Source of the DNA: Asterias amurensis
Lineage: Eukaryota > Echinodermata > Asteroidea > Forcipulatida > Asteriidae
Length of the DNA: 64,000 nt
Assembly: GCF_032118995.1 (NCBI RefSeq)
Contig: NC_092669.1
Span: 5,641,501 to 5,705,500 of the forward strand
Direction of reading: 5' to 3'
The notes under the pieces are model-generated. The model saw only the letters and a program-made list of their open reading frames with translations, was not told the origin of the DNA and searched no databases. Below, in pieces: positions 1 to 10,116 of this stretch. Position 1 is the first letter of the stretch. Each line of letters begins with the position of its first letter. A program made the translations under genes and the position numbers.

Positions 1-39
1 GTAGAGAAGAGTAAGTCTTGGGTTTGGGGGGTTTTGTAG

Positions 40-135
40 ATGAAAACAGCGATCTTGACGAGGAAGAAATGTTGAACGAAGGAATTGATCCGACCAGACT
101 GCTGATATGTACATGTAAAAGCGAAATTCTGGGAG
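40..135 (+). CDS. Candidate internal coding exon of an unknown gene (partial)
   Basis: A 96-base open segment lies between an acceptor-like TTTTGTAG and a donor-like GGGAG|GTAAAA. Read with two leading bases it encodes an acidic peptide containing DLDEEEMLNEGIDP and then a CTCK stretch. The exon enters and leaves in the same phase, as a cassette exon would. No family is recognised, and the rest of the gene would lie left of the window or in exons not found. A chance open stretch, or a fragment of a transposon ORF, is possible. The coding look rests on composition and the two splice-like borders only. Confidence 0.33.
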
Positions 136-1131
136 GTAAAATTAATATTTCATCTTTACATGTTTATCCTCTATAGAAAGATCAGATGATGTAGATTTCA
201 AAAACAGCACTCAAAATATTTTTGAACATCTGGAAGTTACCAAATTTGCCTAAAGTATGAAAACATTGGAATTTCAAAATAAAAATATGAATTATATAAT
301 GACCATTTTTTTTTTTTTAAAGCCTGTTGGGGGTAAAAAAATAATCTTATGATATAGCACTATATGTAAGCTTTAAAATGATGCATAATGCTAACATGTT
401 TCCAGGAAGTAAACCAGTCATTTTAATAAATAACCTGAGCACATGCAAATTTATTTATGTAAAGAGAGAGACGGGAAGGTGAGAGACGGTCCTCTACTTA
501 ATAAAGGACGAGCATTCGCCAAAATACATTTCGATAATAATGTAATCAATAAACCAATGACGTTTATATGAAAATCTCTTCTATACAGGTTTTAATACTT
601 CCAACCCATAGAAAACATACAAAAACTTGTTATAACACTACAGTATACACTACATGTAGCCTACATAATACAGTGCACGAAGTTCACCAAAAGGTCAGCA
701 CACGCAGAGGCTAACGGACGCACGTGTGTGACGGTGCTGCCTGGCATACACACATGGTTTTACAAATAGAACGATCCAAATAGAGAGCTACAAAATCACA
801 ATAATTTGGGCATTAATGAGGGTAAAAACACAGAATAATACTCACACATATCTCTACAACTCTATTGCTCCCATATAAATAGGTTTTGGAGCATGGCCAG
901 AGCCATGCTCCCTATAAAAATAGAGAGAATCACAGACCCAATAAAATAAGTTGCTCTTCGAAGTCGAAGCTATAGAAAAAGAGGGTGATTGTCACATGAC
1001 AAAACCAAAAGTTAACTTTGAACAAATCCAACAATGACGGCGCACTTTAGATTCCTACATTAACAGTGGGGTCAAGTTAAAAGGGTTAAAACACTGCAAT
1101 ACAGCGGCTAAAAGCCGATAAAAATGTACAG
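136..1131. other. Gene-free AT-rich stretch
   Basis: No convincing open frame, RNA gene or transposon end was seen. The stretch has poly-A/T runs and a short self-complementary piece near 890-910 (gagcatggc...gccatgctc). It may be intron downstream of the candidate exon at 40-135. Confidence 0.4.
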
Positions 1132-1516
1132 TTAAATGCAGTGGACACTATTGGTAATTACTCAAAATAATGATGGGAAAAAACCTAACTTTGTGACGAG
1201 TAATGGGGAGAGGTTGATGGTATAAAACAATGTGAGAAACAGCTCCCTCTGAAGTGCCATAGTTGTAGAGAAAGACGTAATTTTCAACGAATTTGATTTC
1301 GAGACCTCAAGTTTGGAACTTGAGGTCTCGAAATCAACTATCTAAACGCACACAACTTCGTGTGACAAGGGTATTTTTTCTTTCATTATTATCTCGCAAG
1401 TTCGATGACCAATTGAGCTCAAATTTTCACAGGTTTGTTCTTTTATGCTGATGTTGAGATACACCAATTGTGAAGGCTAGTCTTTGACAATTACCAATAG
1501 TGTCCACTGCCTTTAA
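1132..1516. mobile_element. TTAA-flanked MITE, family 1 (complete copy)
   Basis: The ends are inverted: TTAAATGCAGTGGACACTAT on the left and ATAGTGTCCACTGCCTTTAA on the right. The middle contains a perfect palindrome around 'gagacctcaag...cttgaggtctc' followed by 'cacacaacttcgtgtgac'. No coding capacity is seen. TTAA at both borders suggests mobilisation by a piggyBac-like transposase. Other copies or pieces in the window lie near 2237, 13530, 40741, 42400, 50994, 54321 and 61034. Confidence 0.75.
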
Positions 1517-2236
1517 AACAAAATTGTCATTAAAAATATTACTATATTAAAAAGAAAAAAAAAAAAATGATAATATCAATTTATATAGGGCCTATTATAC
1601 TCAACAGCTCTCCAGTTTTACCCAGCTAGTTTTTATAATCATTATTTTGGGAGCTACCCTTACTTCCTATACTGCATTGCGGGAGATGGGGATAAGTTCT
1701 GTTATCGGTTATCGGAACAGTTAGTTAAATGGTTACTAAATCAATTAGTTCAAGAACTTTCTCCTGCGCTGCCCCTACTTTGGAACTTTCTAACCATCAG
1801 CTGCATCCGCTCTCCACAGAGCATAGAACAAAATTTAAAAACACAGCTAAAAATCTCGCTCGTTTTATACTGCTTGATCAGTTTAATCTTTGTGTTAGTG
1901 ACTAGTTTTTGTTTGTTTGGTTTTTTTTTGCAAAAACATTTTTATTTTACAGCGCATTGATTATCTTTCAGTTATGGAATGCGCTTTTAAGAGAGTTAGC
2001 TGTTACTAATTAAATTAATATTATTTGATTATATGTATTATTAATATATCATATACTTATCATTGTTGGATAGATGCTAATGATTGACGTATATTGGAGC
2101 TTCACTGAGCTGAACGTACACGCACTGTTCAACATAAGAGGAACGAAAGCAACCCGGGAGTGATGTTACCAAAGTAGATGGTTCTAGAATCAACAGGCTA
2201 CAGTCAACGCCTGTCTATAGAAGTACAACGGTAAAT

Positions 2237-2370
2237 AAAAGGCACCGGACACTATTGGTAATTTCTCATAATAATTTTTTTTTCATAAAAAGTTACTTGG
2301 TGATGAGCAATGGAGACATGTTGAATGTAAACAACTGCTTCGAGTGCTATGATTAAAACTACGATTCCCT
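2237..2370. repeat. Truncated MITE family 1 copy
   Basis: The stretch begins aaaaggcaccggacactattggtaatt-like and follows the left half of family 1 before diverging. The right end is missing. Confidence 0.55.
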
Positions 2371-2917
2371 AGGTTATCCCTGTGGGAGTTCTATTTTTCC
2401 GAGGCGAAGCCCAGGAAAAATGGAACGGTCCGGTGATCACCGAGGGAGTCGGGAGTTTTAACCATAGCACGATTAAAAACAGTCGCTCTTTGTTGTATAA
2501 CACCAACAGACTATTTATCACCCTCGTACACGTAATGTTCGGACGCGCATTTCAAATACACAGATGCACAACTGATTGGGTTCGAGGTGGGTAAAAAAGA
2601 TGTCTGGGTACTGCAAGTGCCATGTAATAGTCGACTAGTCCATGAGAAAAGACTATCACACGGCCCCCGGGTTTCTAGTTAAACTAATGCATATCATGTG
2701 ACGTGCTCTCAACCCGCAATGAAAAGGCAGAATTATTGTAAGGGGTGTATACTAACCTTACAGGCTTGATGGTGCCAGCTGGCAGGCCTCACCGAAGATT
2801 CCAAAGAGTTATTCAGGGGGTGATGTTTTTCTTTGACTTTTTGAATGGAGCGTCTGATCCTCATTCTTGCCAAAAGTGTGTTATTAACTATGCTCTTCTT
2901 TTTTATTCTTCTCTCAG
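2371..2917 (+). other. Upstream region / possible intron of the fusion gene
   Basis: Small open frames here look like chance. The last ~40 bases carry a strong pyrimidine tract ending TTATTCTTCTCTCAG at 2917, preceded by a branch-point-like TTAACTA, as expected at the 3' end of an intron. A 5' exon upstream is therefore likely but was not identified. Confidence 0.4.
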
Positions 2918-2922
2918 CAACA

Positions 2923-5900
2923 ATGGAGTTGGTTTGGCTCTTTGCGGCGATTTGGTTCACCGCCAATATGATATCGACTATCTCTTCGAAGGCTGCCATG
3001 TTAGACGCTGCAATCCGTGGAACTAGTCACAGCCTGACAGACTGGACACCGGCGTTTGAAGACCTACTCTGGCTCGATCTGACCGTTCTTCAGCATTTAA
3101 CCGGATCCATCGCAGCCAGCTTCTGGGTTATTGTCATTCAACGCAAGTCAATCTTCGCTGACCTGACGATTACGAGCACTCAGTACATGCTTATTGCAGC
3201 TGCTGGGAACGTTCTGGGAAACATGGCGACGAATGCTTCTTTTGCAGCGGTTAGCTCGAGCATTACTCAAGTCATTAAGTCATGCGAACCTATTTTTACC
3301 TTGGCTCTGACGTTGCTCCTGTACAGACAAGGTAAAGAGTTGATTTCCTCTCTATGGGTCTCGGTCGTTGTCATGGTTATTGGTTCATGTATGTTCATGT
3401 CAAGCCAGTCATCGTTTAATATGTGGGGGATAGGAGCTGCGGCAATTTCAAACATAGCCTTCCCAGTTCGTAACATCTACCTGAAGAAGTCTGATTTATC
3501 TGCACATCAGGAGCCTCTTCAACAATTTGCGGCAATTTCTATCTGCAGTGTTATTATTCTTATCCCATGGGTAGGGGTTAAATATTTATTCTACACCTTG
3601 CCGAGACTTCACCCAGCAGAGAGCATCATGTCGAGTATTTTCCATTTCATCTATAATGCAGCATCAATAACCGTTCTGCAAGCTTGCAACCCAGTCGTCC
3701 ATGCCTTACTGAATCTTTCCAAACGTGTCATTGTTATCTTCGCAAATTTGGTTTATTTTGCCACACCAGTCTCTCTCCAAATGGTCATGGGTCTGTTGAT
3801 CTTCTTTACTGGGCTTGCTCTTCTGCAGTTGCGTCGTAACCTAAAATCCACTGAGGCGGGAAACCTCGATATTGGGAAAAACAAACAATCATCTTTTGTT
3901 AAAAAAATAATTATTGTTTCTACCGTCTGTTCTGTAGCATTTGGATTAGGTCACAGTTTAAGCAGCATTAATTCAGACGGATATTTAGGAATACCTTACC
4001 GACAAGATACAAAGGCAAGTACTAGAGTCCGTTCATCTCAACTCCTTAACATGACCACAGCTTGGGTATACGACAATTCAGTACCAGAGAATATTGTGCA
4101 AAATCTAGCAAACATCACTGACCGCAATCGCCAATACTACCTTAATGTCTACTGTGGAACATCTCGGTGTCTTGAGGCATTTGTACGTTTTAAGAAGCCG
4201 AACATGATGGTTAAATTCCTGGTATTGACTGACATCATGGGCGAAACACCCCTCGAAGAGTGGTTGGCCCGGCATCCTATTCATAAGATTATGACAGGTG
4301 TTAACTTCGAAGAATACCTCCACGATTCTGTCAGATTAGCTCTTCTCTGGAAACACGGAGGCATCTACGTCAACCCCTTGGTATCACTGAATGATTTTAA
4401 ACTACCAGTCAGCAGCGACGCGTGGCTTAGCACTGATGTGGTCACTACGAATACGTCTAGGGTCTTGATGGACCTGTGTTACTTCCCACCTCAACATCCA
4501 TTCATCATGAAGCTCATGAAGGCATTCACTGATCAGTTTCCTCATCAAAACATCCCCAAGACATCAGAGAGCAAGGCCAAACTTTTGACTTTCAATTTTC
4601 CTGCAATCGTGAGAAGTATGCATAATTCTTTAAAAGACCAGATATCATGTCCGAGAGTCATCGAGATTACAACAGGAAAACTCGCCACGAGTGGCACCAA
4701 AGAGCATCATTACGGGACGCTCTCGTATGACATGCGTGTAAAAATTACCGGCTTATCAAACCTTGGGGATGAAATGCAGGGTTTCTCCGGTGTTCGTTTC
4801 TTGCCTTTTGTCGACAACTTTATCGAGAGAGAAGACTTACGGAAATCACAAAGCGGTGGTCAGATCACGATGTTCTTGAATGCATGGTGGGGCACTTCTA
4901 GTACATATTGGCCACCGCCAGAAAACATTGATCCAATAATGGTGTCCATGCACTTTACTGCCGGGCTTCAAAATAAAATTGCAAAAGGCAAAGCGTTCTT
5001 TGAAACAAAAGCGCCAATTGGTTCTCGGGATACAGACACCTTAGCATTCTTTCAGAAAAACAAGATAGATGCGTTCTTTTCTGGCTGCCTCACTATTCTT
5101 ACCCCAAACCCAAACACCGGCAAACCAGCAAACGATATTTTCATGGTAGATGTCAATTCAAAATATTCTAATTTTCTTCCTGAGGATGTTAGACAAAATG
5201 CAAAAACACTGTATCACAACATGCAAAATGTTACAAAGAATGATATGCTTGCGCGTTACCAAGCAGCGCATAATTTGCTAGAGTCATATTCGCGCGCCAA
5301 ATTGGTCATAACTCAACGTCTTCATTGCGCTATGCCTTGCGTTGCTATGGGTATTCCGGTTATATTTATTGATTCTCCGGGAATGCCTGGAGGAGGAGGT
5401 GACTCTAAGAGAGGCAGCAGTCGTATCCAAGGACTCAAGTCGGTGTTCCACACTCTTGATATGTATCAAATGTCAGATGAAGATGCCAAGACGTGGTTAA
5501 GTGAGTTCAAGTGGAATAATCCTCCTCCCAACCCAGGTGTGAGTGATGTCATGAAATTTCGTGCAACTGACTGGAACATCATTCGGAGAAACCAACATCT
5601 TTATGATAGCGCTCGCAAATTTGGTATGCTACCTCTGTCAAGATATAATAAAGATGCATCGAAGCAGCTTTTATTTCATGTGTTGCTTGCACGCACAGAC
5701 GATGGGTCGACAGTAAAACCAACCTGGTTTGAAATGAGATCTGTGGAATCGATTCTACGGCATCATCCTCTAGCTACAGTTAACGTCTATAGCAACACTG
5801 TGCAGCAAAGACAGTTTGACGTCCTGACTGAAAGTGGTTACAATGTCCAAGTACACAGTTTGAATCTAACTGACATGGTAAAACATATGGATTTAGACTC

Positions 5901-6453
5901 GTCTCTAGCAAACATATTGTCCAAGAACAGTGCCACACTGGACCGTGACCTCTTTCCGATGCTGATTTTGTACCGCTGGGGTGGAATATACATGAGCCCA
6001 GATAACATCTTGGTGCGGAGTATCGACAAGCTGAAACACAACTCCCTACTTTGGAAAAACGAAGGAAAGCAACAGTTGGAGATGTCATTCATGAAGTTTG
6101 AGAAGGAGCACGTCTTCGTAAAGACGTCTTTGGTAGCGCTTTTGAAACGGTCAGTCGGGGTTAGTGGAGCACAGACTCTGACTGAAACTTGGCAGAGAGA
6201 AAGTGAAATTAGTCTAAACGTGGAAGTTATTGAAGCAAATAATTTCTACGTTTCATTCGCCACTGAGAATAAGAATGAATGTTTTGACAGCAAAGATGGC
6301 GCTACGTTTGATGCAAAAATGAAGAAAGTAAAATCTGATGTTTTCCTCGTACGAGTTGAAGGCTTCAATAATTTTTCTGGAAAGTTAAAAGACGGAACTA
6401 TGTGTAAATATATATACAACTCCTTTTGTGTGTTGTGTAATGAAATTTATTGA
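2923..6453 (+). CDS. TPT-like transporter fused to GT32-like and polysaccharide pyruvyl transferase-like domains
   Basis: One uninterrupted frame; from ATG 2845 it would be 1,202 residues (numbering used here). Residues ~27-333 form a multi-helix carrier of the triose-phosphate/nucleotide-sugar translocator (SLC35-like) type. Residues ~351-368 are a further hydrophobic helix. A GT32-like region follows (~430-600) with HGGIYVNP at 504. A polysaccharide pyruvyl transferase-like domain (~670-870) shows NAWWG at 679, PIGSRD at 724, SGCLT at 746 and VITQRLHCA at 821. A second GT32-like region (~940-1150) has RWGGIYMSPD near 1044. In canonical GT32 enzymes the GGIY box is followed by a DXD; here neither copy keeps it intact. 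TGA directly precedes ATG 2845, and a splice acceptor at 2917 lies inside its first codons, so I prefer ATG 2923 (CAACAATGG). Expected location is Golgi membrane. The domains are recognised by motif, so the transferase assignments are likely; the substrate is inference. Confidence 0.85.
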   Translation: MELVWLFAAIWFTANMISTISSKAAMLDAAIRGTSHSLTDWTPAFEDLLWLDLTVLQHLTGSIAASFWVIVIQRKSIFADLTITSTQYMLIAAAGNVLGNMATNASFAAVSSSITQVIKSCEPIFTLALTLLLYRQGKELISSLWVSVVVMVIGSCMFMSSQSSFNMWGIGAAAISNIAFPVRNIYLKKSDLSAHQEPLQQFAAISICSVIILIPWVGVKYLFYTLPRLHPAESIMSSIFHFIYNAASITVLQACNPVVHALLNLSKRVIVIFANLVYFATPVSLQMVMGLLIFFTGLALLQLRRNLKSTEAGNLDIGKNKQSSFVKKIIIVSTVCSVAFGLGHSLSSINSDGYLGIPYRQDTKASTRVRSSQLLNMTTAWVYDNSVPENIVQNLANITDRNRQYYLNVYCGTSRCLEAFVRFKKPNMMVKFLVLTDIMGETPLEEWLARHPIHKIMTGVNFEEYLHDSVRLALLWKHGGIYVNPLVSLNDFKLPVSSDAWLSTDVVTTNTSRVLMDLCYFPPQHPFIMKLMKAFTDQFPHQNIPKTSESKAKLLTFNFPAIVRSMHNSLKDQISCPRVIEITTGKLATSGTKEHHYGTLSYDMRVKITGLSNLGDEMQGFSGVRFLPFVDNFIEREDLRKSQSGGQITMFLNAWWGTSSTYWPPPENIDPIMVSMHFTAGLQNKIAKGKAFFETKAPIGSRDTDTLAFFQKNKIDAFFSGCLTILTPNPNTGKPANDIFMVDVNSKYSNFLPEDVRQNAKTLYHNMQNVTKNDMLARYQAAHNLLESYSRAKLVITQRLHCAMPCVAMGIPVIFIDSPGMPGGGGDSKRGSSRIQGLKSVFHTLDMYQMSDEDAKTWLSEFKWNNPPPNPGVSDVMKFRATDWNIIRRNQHLYDSARKFGMLPLSRYNKDASKQLLFHVLLARTDDGSTVKPTWFEMRSVESILRHHPLATVNVYSNTVQQRQFDVLTESGYNVQVHSLNLTDMVKHMDLDSSLANILSKNSATLDRDLFPMLILYRWGGIYMSPDNILVRSIDKLKHNSLLWKNEGKQQLEMSFMKFEKEHVFVKTSLVALLKRSVGVSGAQTLTETWQRESEISLNVEVIEANNFYVSFATENKNECFDSKDGATFDAKMKKVKSDVFLVRVEGFNNFSGKLKDGTMCKYIYNSFCVLCNEIY

Positions 6454-6468
6454 CAATTTAAGGTAAAC

Positions 6469-6474
6469 ATTAAA
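6469..6474 (+). promoter_or_regulatory. Candidate poly(A) signal ATTAAA
   Basis: ATTAAA lies 16 bases after the stop codon of the fusion gene. It is the commonest variant hexamer, and an A-rich stretch follows. A 3' UTR this short would be unusual, so a distal site may be used instead. Confidence 0.35.
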
Positions 6475-7056
6475 GAAAAAGCAAATCGTTTCTTCGTAAA
6501 ATGAGCCTTATCGAATCAACATTAATTCTTTATTTACAACTCGGTCTTTAAGTTTTTTAGGCTCCGAGTGTTTGCACTGAACAAAATGGGTGTTACATTT
6601 GAATCAACACTACCATCATTGTGGTATTAACACCAATGTAAAACTAGTTTTTTCCCCGGGAACTTTCCGGGAACTGTTGGAAAAAAATTTGTTCACAGTA
6701 CAAAAAAACTCACGGGAATTTCCCGGGTAAAAAAAAACGTATTCCCAGGAAATAATTAACCCTGCTCAGGGGTAGGTAGGGTTAAGGGAGTTAACCCTGG
6801 GTTGAAACCTTTTTTTTTCCCTGTGAAAAAACAGCTAGTGAGAACACTGCGGGTTAAACTTCTGCGTCCACTGTGTGTTCAGACGTCCGCATGGGCTGAC
6901 ATGTTTACCACATGTCATAGTGTTCGCAACGACCGTGCATAATATTCCAGGGAAATGGTGCTCCCGCGAGTAACCAAATTGGGATAGTTAAAAAACTGTT
7001 GCTGGGGTGGCGGTGAGTTTATTTTCCAGGAAATTACTCTGTAGTGTGAAAGGGGC
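6475..7056. other. Gene-free stretch with CCCGGG/GGGTTAA-rich repeats
   Basis: Contains short inverted motifs: GGGAACTTTCC near 6659 and GGGAATTTCCCGGG near 6714, then several AACCCT/AGGGTT words at 6760-6810. It is probably a degraded transposon end. The kappaB-like words are noted but unsupported by context. Confidence 0.35.
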
Positions 7057-8969
7057 TTAAGAGTCAGTTCAGGTAAATAATTGACATACTTGCTCACGGT
7101 CAAAAAATGAATTTTTTTTATACTTTGTGGGTGGAAGGGCCTTGGGGTGCAAGTAAACAAAATTGCATTTTTAATTCCATATATAGCCCGTTGCCATGGT
7201 TACAGCTCATTTTGTTTTTTGGCCATTTTAGGCCGATTTTGAGGTCTGAAAAACTGGTTTTTAGCTCATATTTACAACTCCACCCCACCAAAATGCAAAA
7301 ATTTTTCAAAAAACCTTTTATATCACTACAAAGTATCATCCTTGGCCTTCCTTGAGAAAAAAAATTATTGCTTTAAATATCACCCTTGTGCTATTTTTGC
7401 ATCATGCATTACAGTATGTTTTTAGAACTTGCAAAATCGACATTTTTACCCTATTTTTGGACCCCAAAATGTCAACTTGCCAGGGGTCTCAGAAAATTCT
7501 CCTTTCGGCTGTGATTAGGGCAAACATTGGTCTTTCCATATCTGGTGTCAAAAACTTGGGCAATTGTATCCTGTTGTGACAGTACTGCCTCAAAACTAGA
7601 CTTTTTTCCCCAAAACGTGAAAAATGCCTTTTTAAGGGTCTTTTCACATATATCGACATACGTGTCCACGGTAAAAAATAAGGAACATTTTTGTTATACT
7701 TTGTGGATGGTAGGGACCTGGGGTCCAAATAAACAGCGTTTACATTTCAAATCATAATATAACACGTTGCCATGGTAACAGTTTATTTGTATTTAGGCCA
7801 CTTTAGGCCGATTTGGGGGTCTGAAAAAACTGTGTTTTAGTTAATATTTACAACTCTACCAAAATCAAAAATATTTCATAAAACCTTTTCCATCACTACA
7901 AAGTATCATCCTTGGCTTTACTTGGGACAAGAAAATATTGCTATAAATTTCACCCTTTTGCTATTTTTAGAACATGCATTAGAATATGTTTTTAGAACTT
8001 GCAAAATCAACATTTTTACCATATTTTGGCCCTCAAAATGTCATTTTTTTCAGGGGTCTCAGAGTATTTTCCTTTCGGTTTTGATCAGGTCCAAAATTTG
8101 TCTTTTTTTTTCTGGTAGAAAAACTTGGGCAAGTGTATCCTGATGTTAACAGTACTGTCTCAAAAATAGACTTTTTTCCCCAAACAGAAAAATACACTTT
8201 GAATTTTCTTTTTCTTCATACTGAATTTCGAACATTAAAAAGTAATAATTCTATCAATCTTGCAGCTTTTCCTAAGCACTCTATAGGCTTAGTGGATTAC
8301 CCAACATTGATCAGGAACGATTGATGACCTTAATTTTAGATCTTGCCAGGCCCAGCCCCAATCATATTTCTTGACATTGCATAAAACAATGTTTTGTGAA
8401 TAGCGCCTCTTTTTGTGAAAGTGTTCCCTTTCGGTTGTTATTGGTATTTTCATGTCTTCTGGGTAGAAACACTGTGTTTATTGTATCCTGTTGTGACTGA
8501 TCATGCCTTAAGTATAGTAATTTTTCCAAAAGCAATGCATGCTTGTTAAAAATCTGGCACTGTTTCAATGCCCTTTGAGTAATGAATACAAAGTTTGTAT
8601 ATAATGGTATCCAACCGAACCATAACCAATGCTTTGAAACTGAGAGTTCTTGATTTGGCTACTTTACCTATTGTACAGGTATGATTCCCATTGCAAGTAG
8701 AGTGCGATGAGCATTCTTTACAGGTTGTCTTTAATACAGGGCCTACTCACCTTGGTCCCTGCCTGCTACCAAATGTAAAACTTTTCATAGAGATAGAGAT
8801 CATAAACAATGTAGTTTCTGTGCTTGAGGCAGATGGTTTGGAGCATCCAATCATGTCCAACACAAATGTGGGAAATTAAAAAGCCTGCTTAAAAGTGTTG
8901 GAAAAATTTGCCAAGATCTTATTAAAAACAATGATACTAACGATTTGCATGACGAGCGTAAGAGATCAT

Positions 8970-9196
8970 TTAAAAGGAACACGTTCCAGGGATCGGTCAA
9001 GTTGGTCTTTGAAATGCGTTTGTAACCGCTTGTTACAAAATGCATGGCTAGAAAGATGTTTTTGAGTGATACTTGTCTGGATCATTATATTCTACTTTTA
9101 AAATATCTTTCTAATCATATGCATTTTGTAATAAACGTTTACAAACACTTTTCAAAGACCAACTCGACCGATCCAAGGCAACGTGTGTTCCTTTAA
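8970..9196. mobile_element. TTAA-flanked MITE, family 3, in the loop of the inverted repeat
   Basis: Left end TTAAAAGGAACACGTTCC and right end GTGTGTTCCTTTAA are inverted, each with the 'gatcggtcaagttggtctttg' block inward. It is the same family as 41542-41931 and 44468-44832, but shorter. It marks an insertion after the large inverted repeat was formed. Confidence 0.65.
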
Positions 9197-10089
9197 TGAA
9201 ACAACACGGATAGAAGTTGTAAATACTTGCACCTGCTCAACATAAATAAGTAAGATGCATTTGCAGTGACAAAAGTTTATTCAGGCTAGTTTGATTATTT
9301 TTTCCATTCACTATCTTACTAGTTCATAATTAGCATATATTTCTCTGAGAACGATCAACAAAAAACATTGTCAAACATTACCTGTTGAACTCTTTTATTG
9401 TTTGCAACAGTACAATTGAAAGGAACCCCACCATGGTTGGGGGAACTGCTTACAGAAGGCCAAAGCAGTTGAATTTGGACACAGTACTTGCTCACTTTTA
9501 GAGCCTCTTTGTTCTGATAGGGATGAAAATGTTTAGTTTGGTAGCGAGCAGGGGACCAAGAAGACTGTTAAAAGGCCATGTACAAATGTATACACAAGAA
9601 TGGTAAAGAATGCTAATCGCACTACTTCTCTTCTTGCAATGTGAATCATACCTGTACAACTAGGTAAAGCAGTCATGACAAAACAAGAACTCTCAGTGGC
9701 AAAGCATGGTTATAAACTTTTTATATGTTACTTAAAGAACATGGAAACAGTGCCATATTTTTTTAACAAGCATGCTCGTTTTTGTTTTTTATCAATTCAA
9801 ACTAAGGGATAACTTCAAAATGCATTTTTTTTGTTTTTGGAAAAATTACCATGTTTGAGGCAGAAGTGTCACAATAGAATACAATAAAAGTGTTTCTCCC
9901 CAGCAGACATGCAAACCATAATGATAGCCCAATCACAACCAAAGGGGAAATATTCTGAGGACCAGTAATAAATTAAGACAGTACAAACTTTCTTAATGTG
10001 CAAGGGAAATTAAAAAATGTGACTTTCAAAAAAGAGGCGCTGTTCACAAAACTTTTTTATTTTTTTATGCAATGTCAAGAAATATGATT

Positions 10090-10116
10090 GGGCCGGGGCC
10101 GGGGTGGGGCCGGGGC
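10090..10116 (+). other. G-quadruplex-type run in the right palindrome arm
   Basis: Five runs of three or more G are separated by C or T within 27 bases. The mirrored position in the left arm (~8346-8366) has only ordinary GC-rich sequence, so this is a local expansion. Confidence 0.5.

Noticed and set aside
2371..2390. Homing-endonuclease-like site (ccctaggttatccctg)
   Set aside because: Only a partial match to the I-SceI site, with no endonuclease gene nearby; chance.
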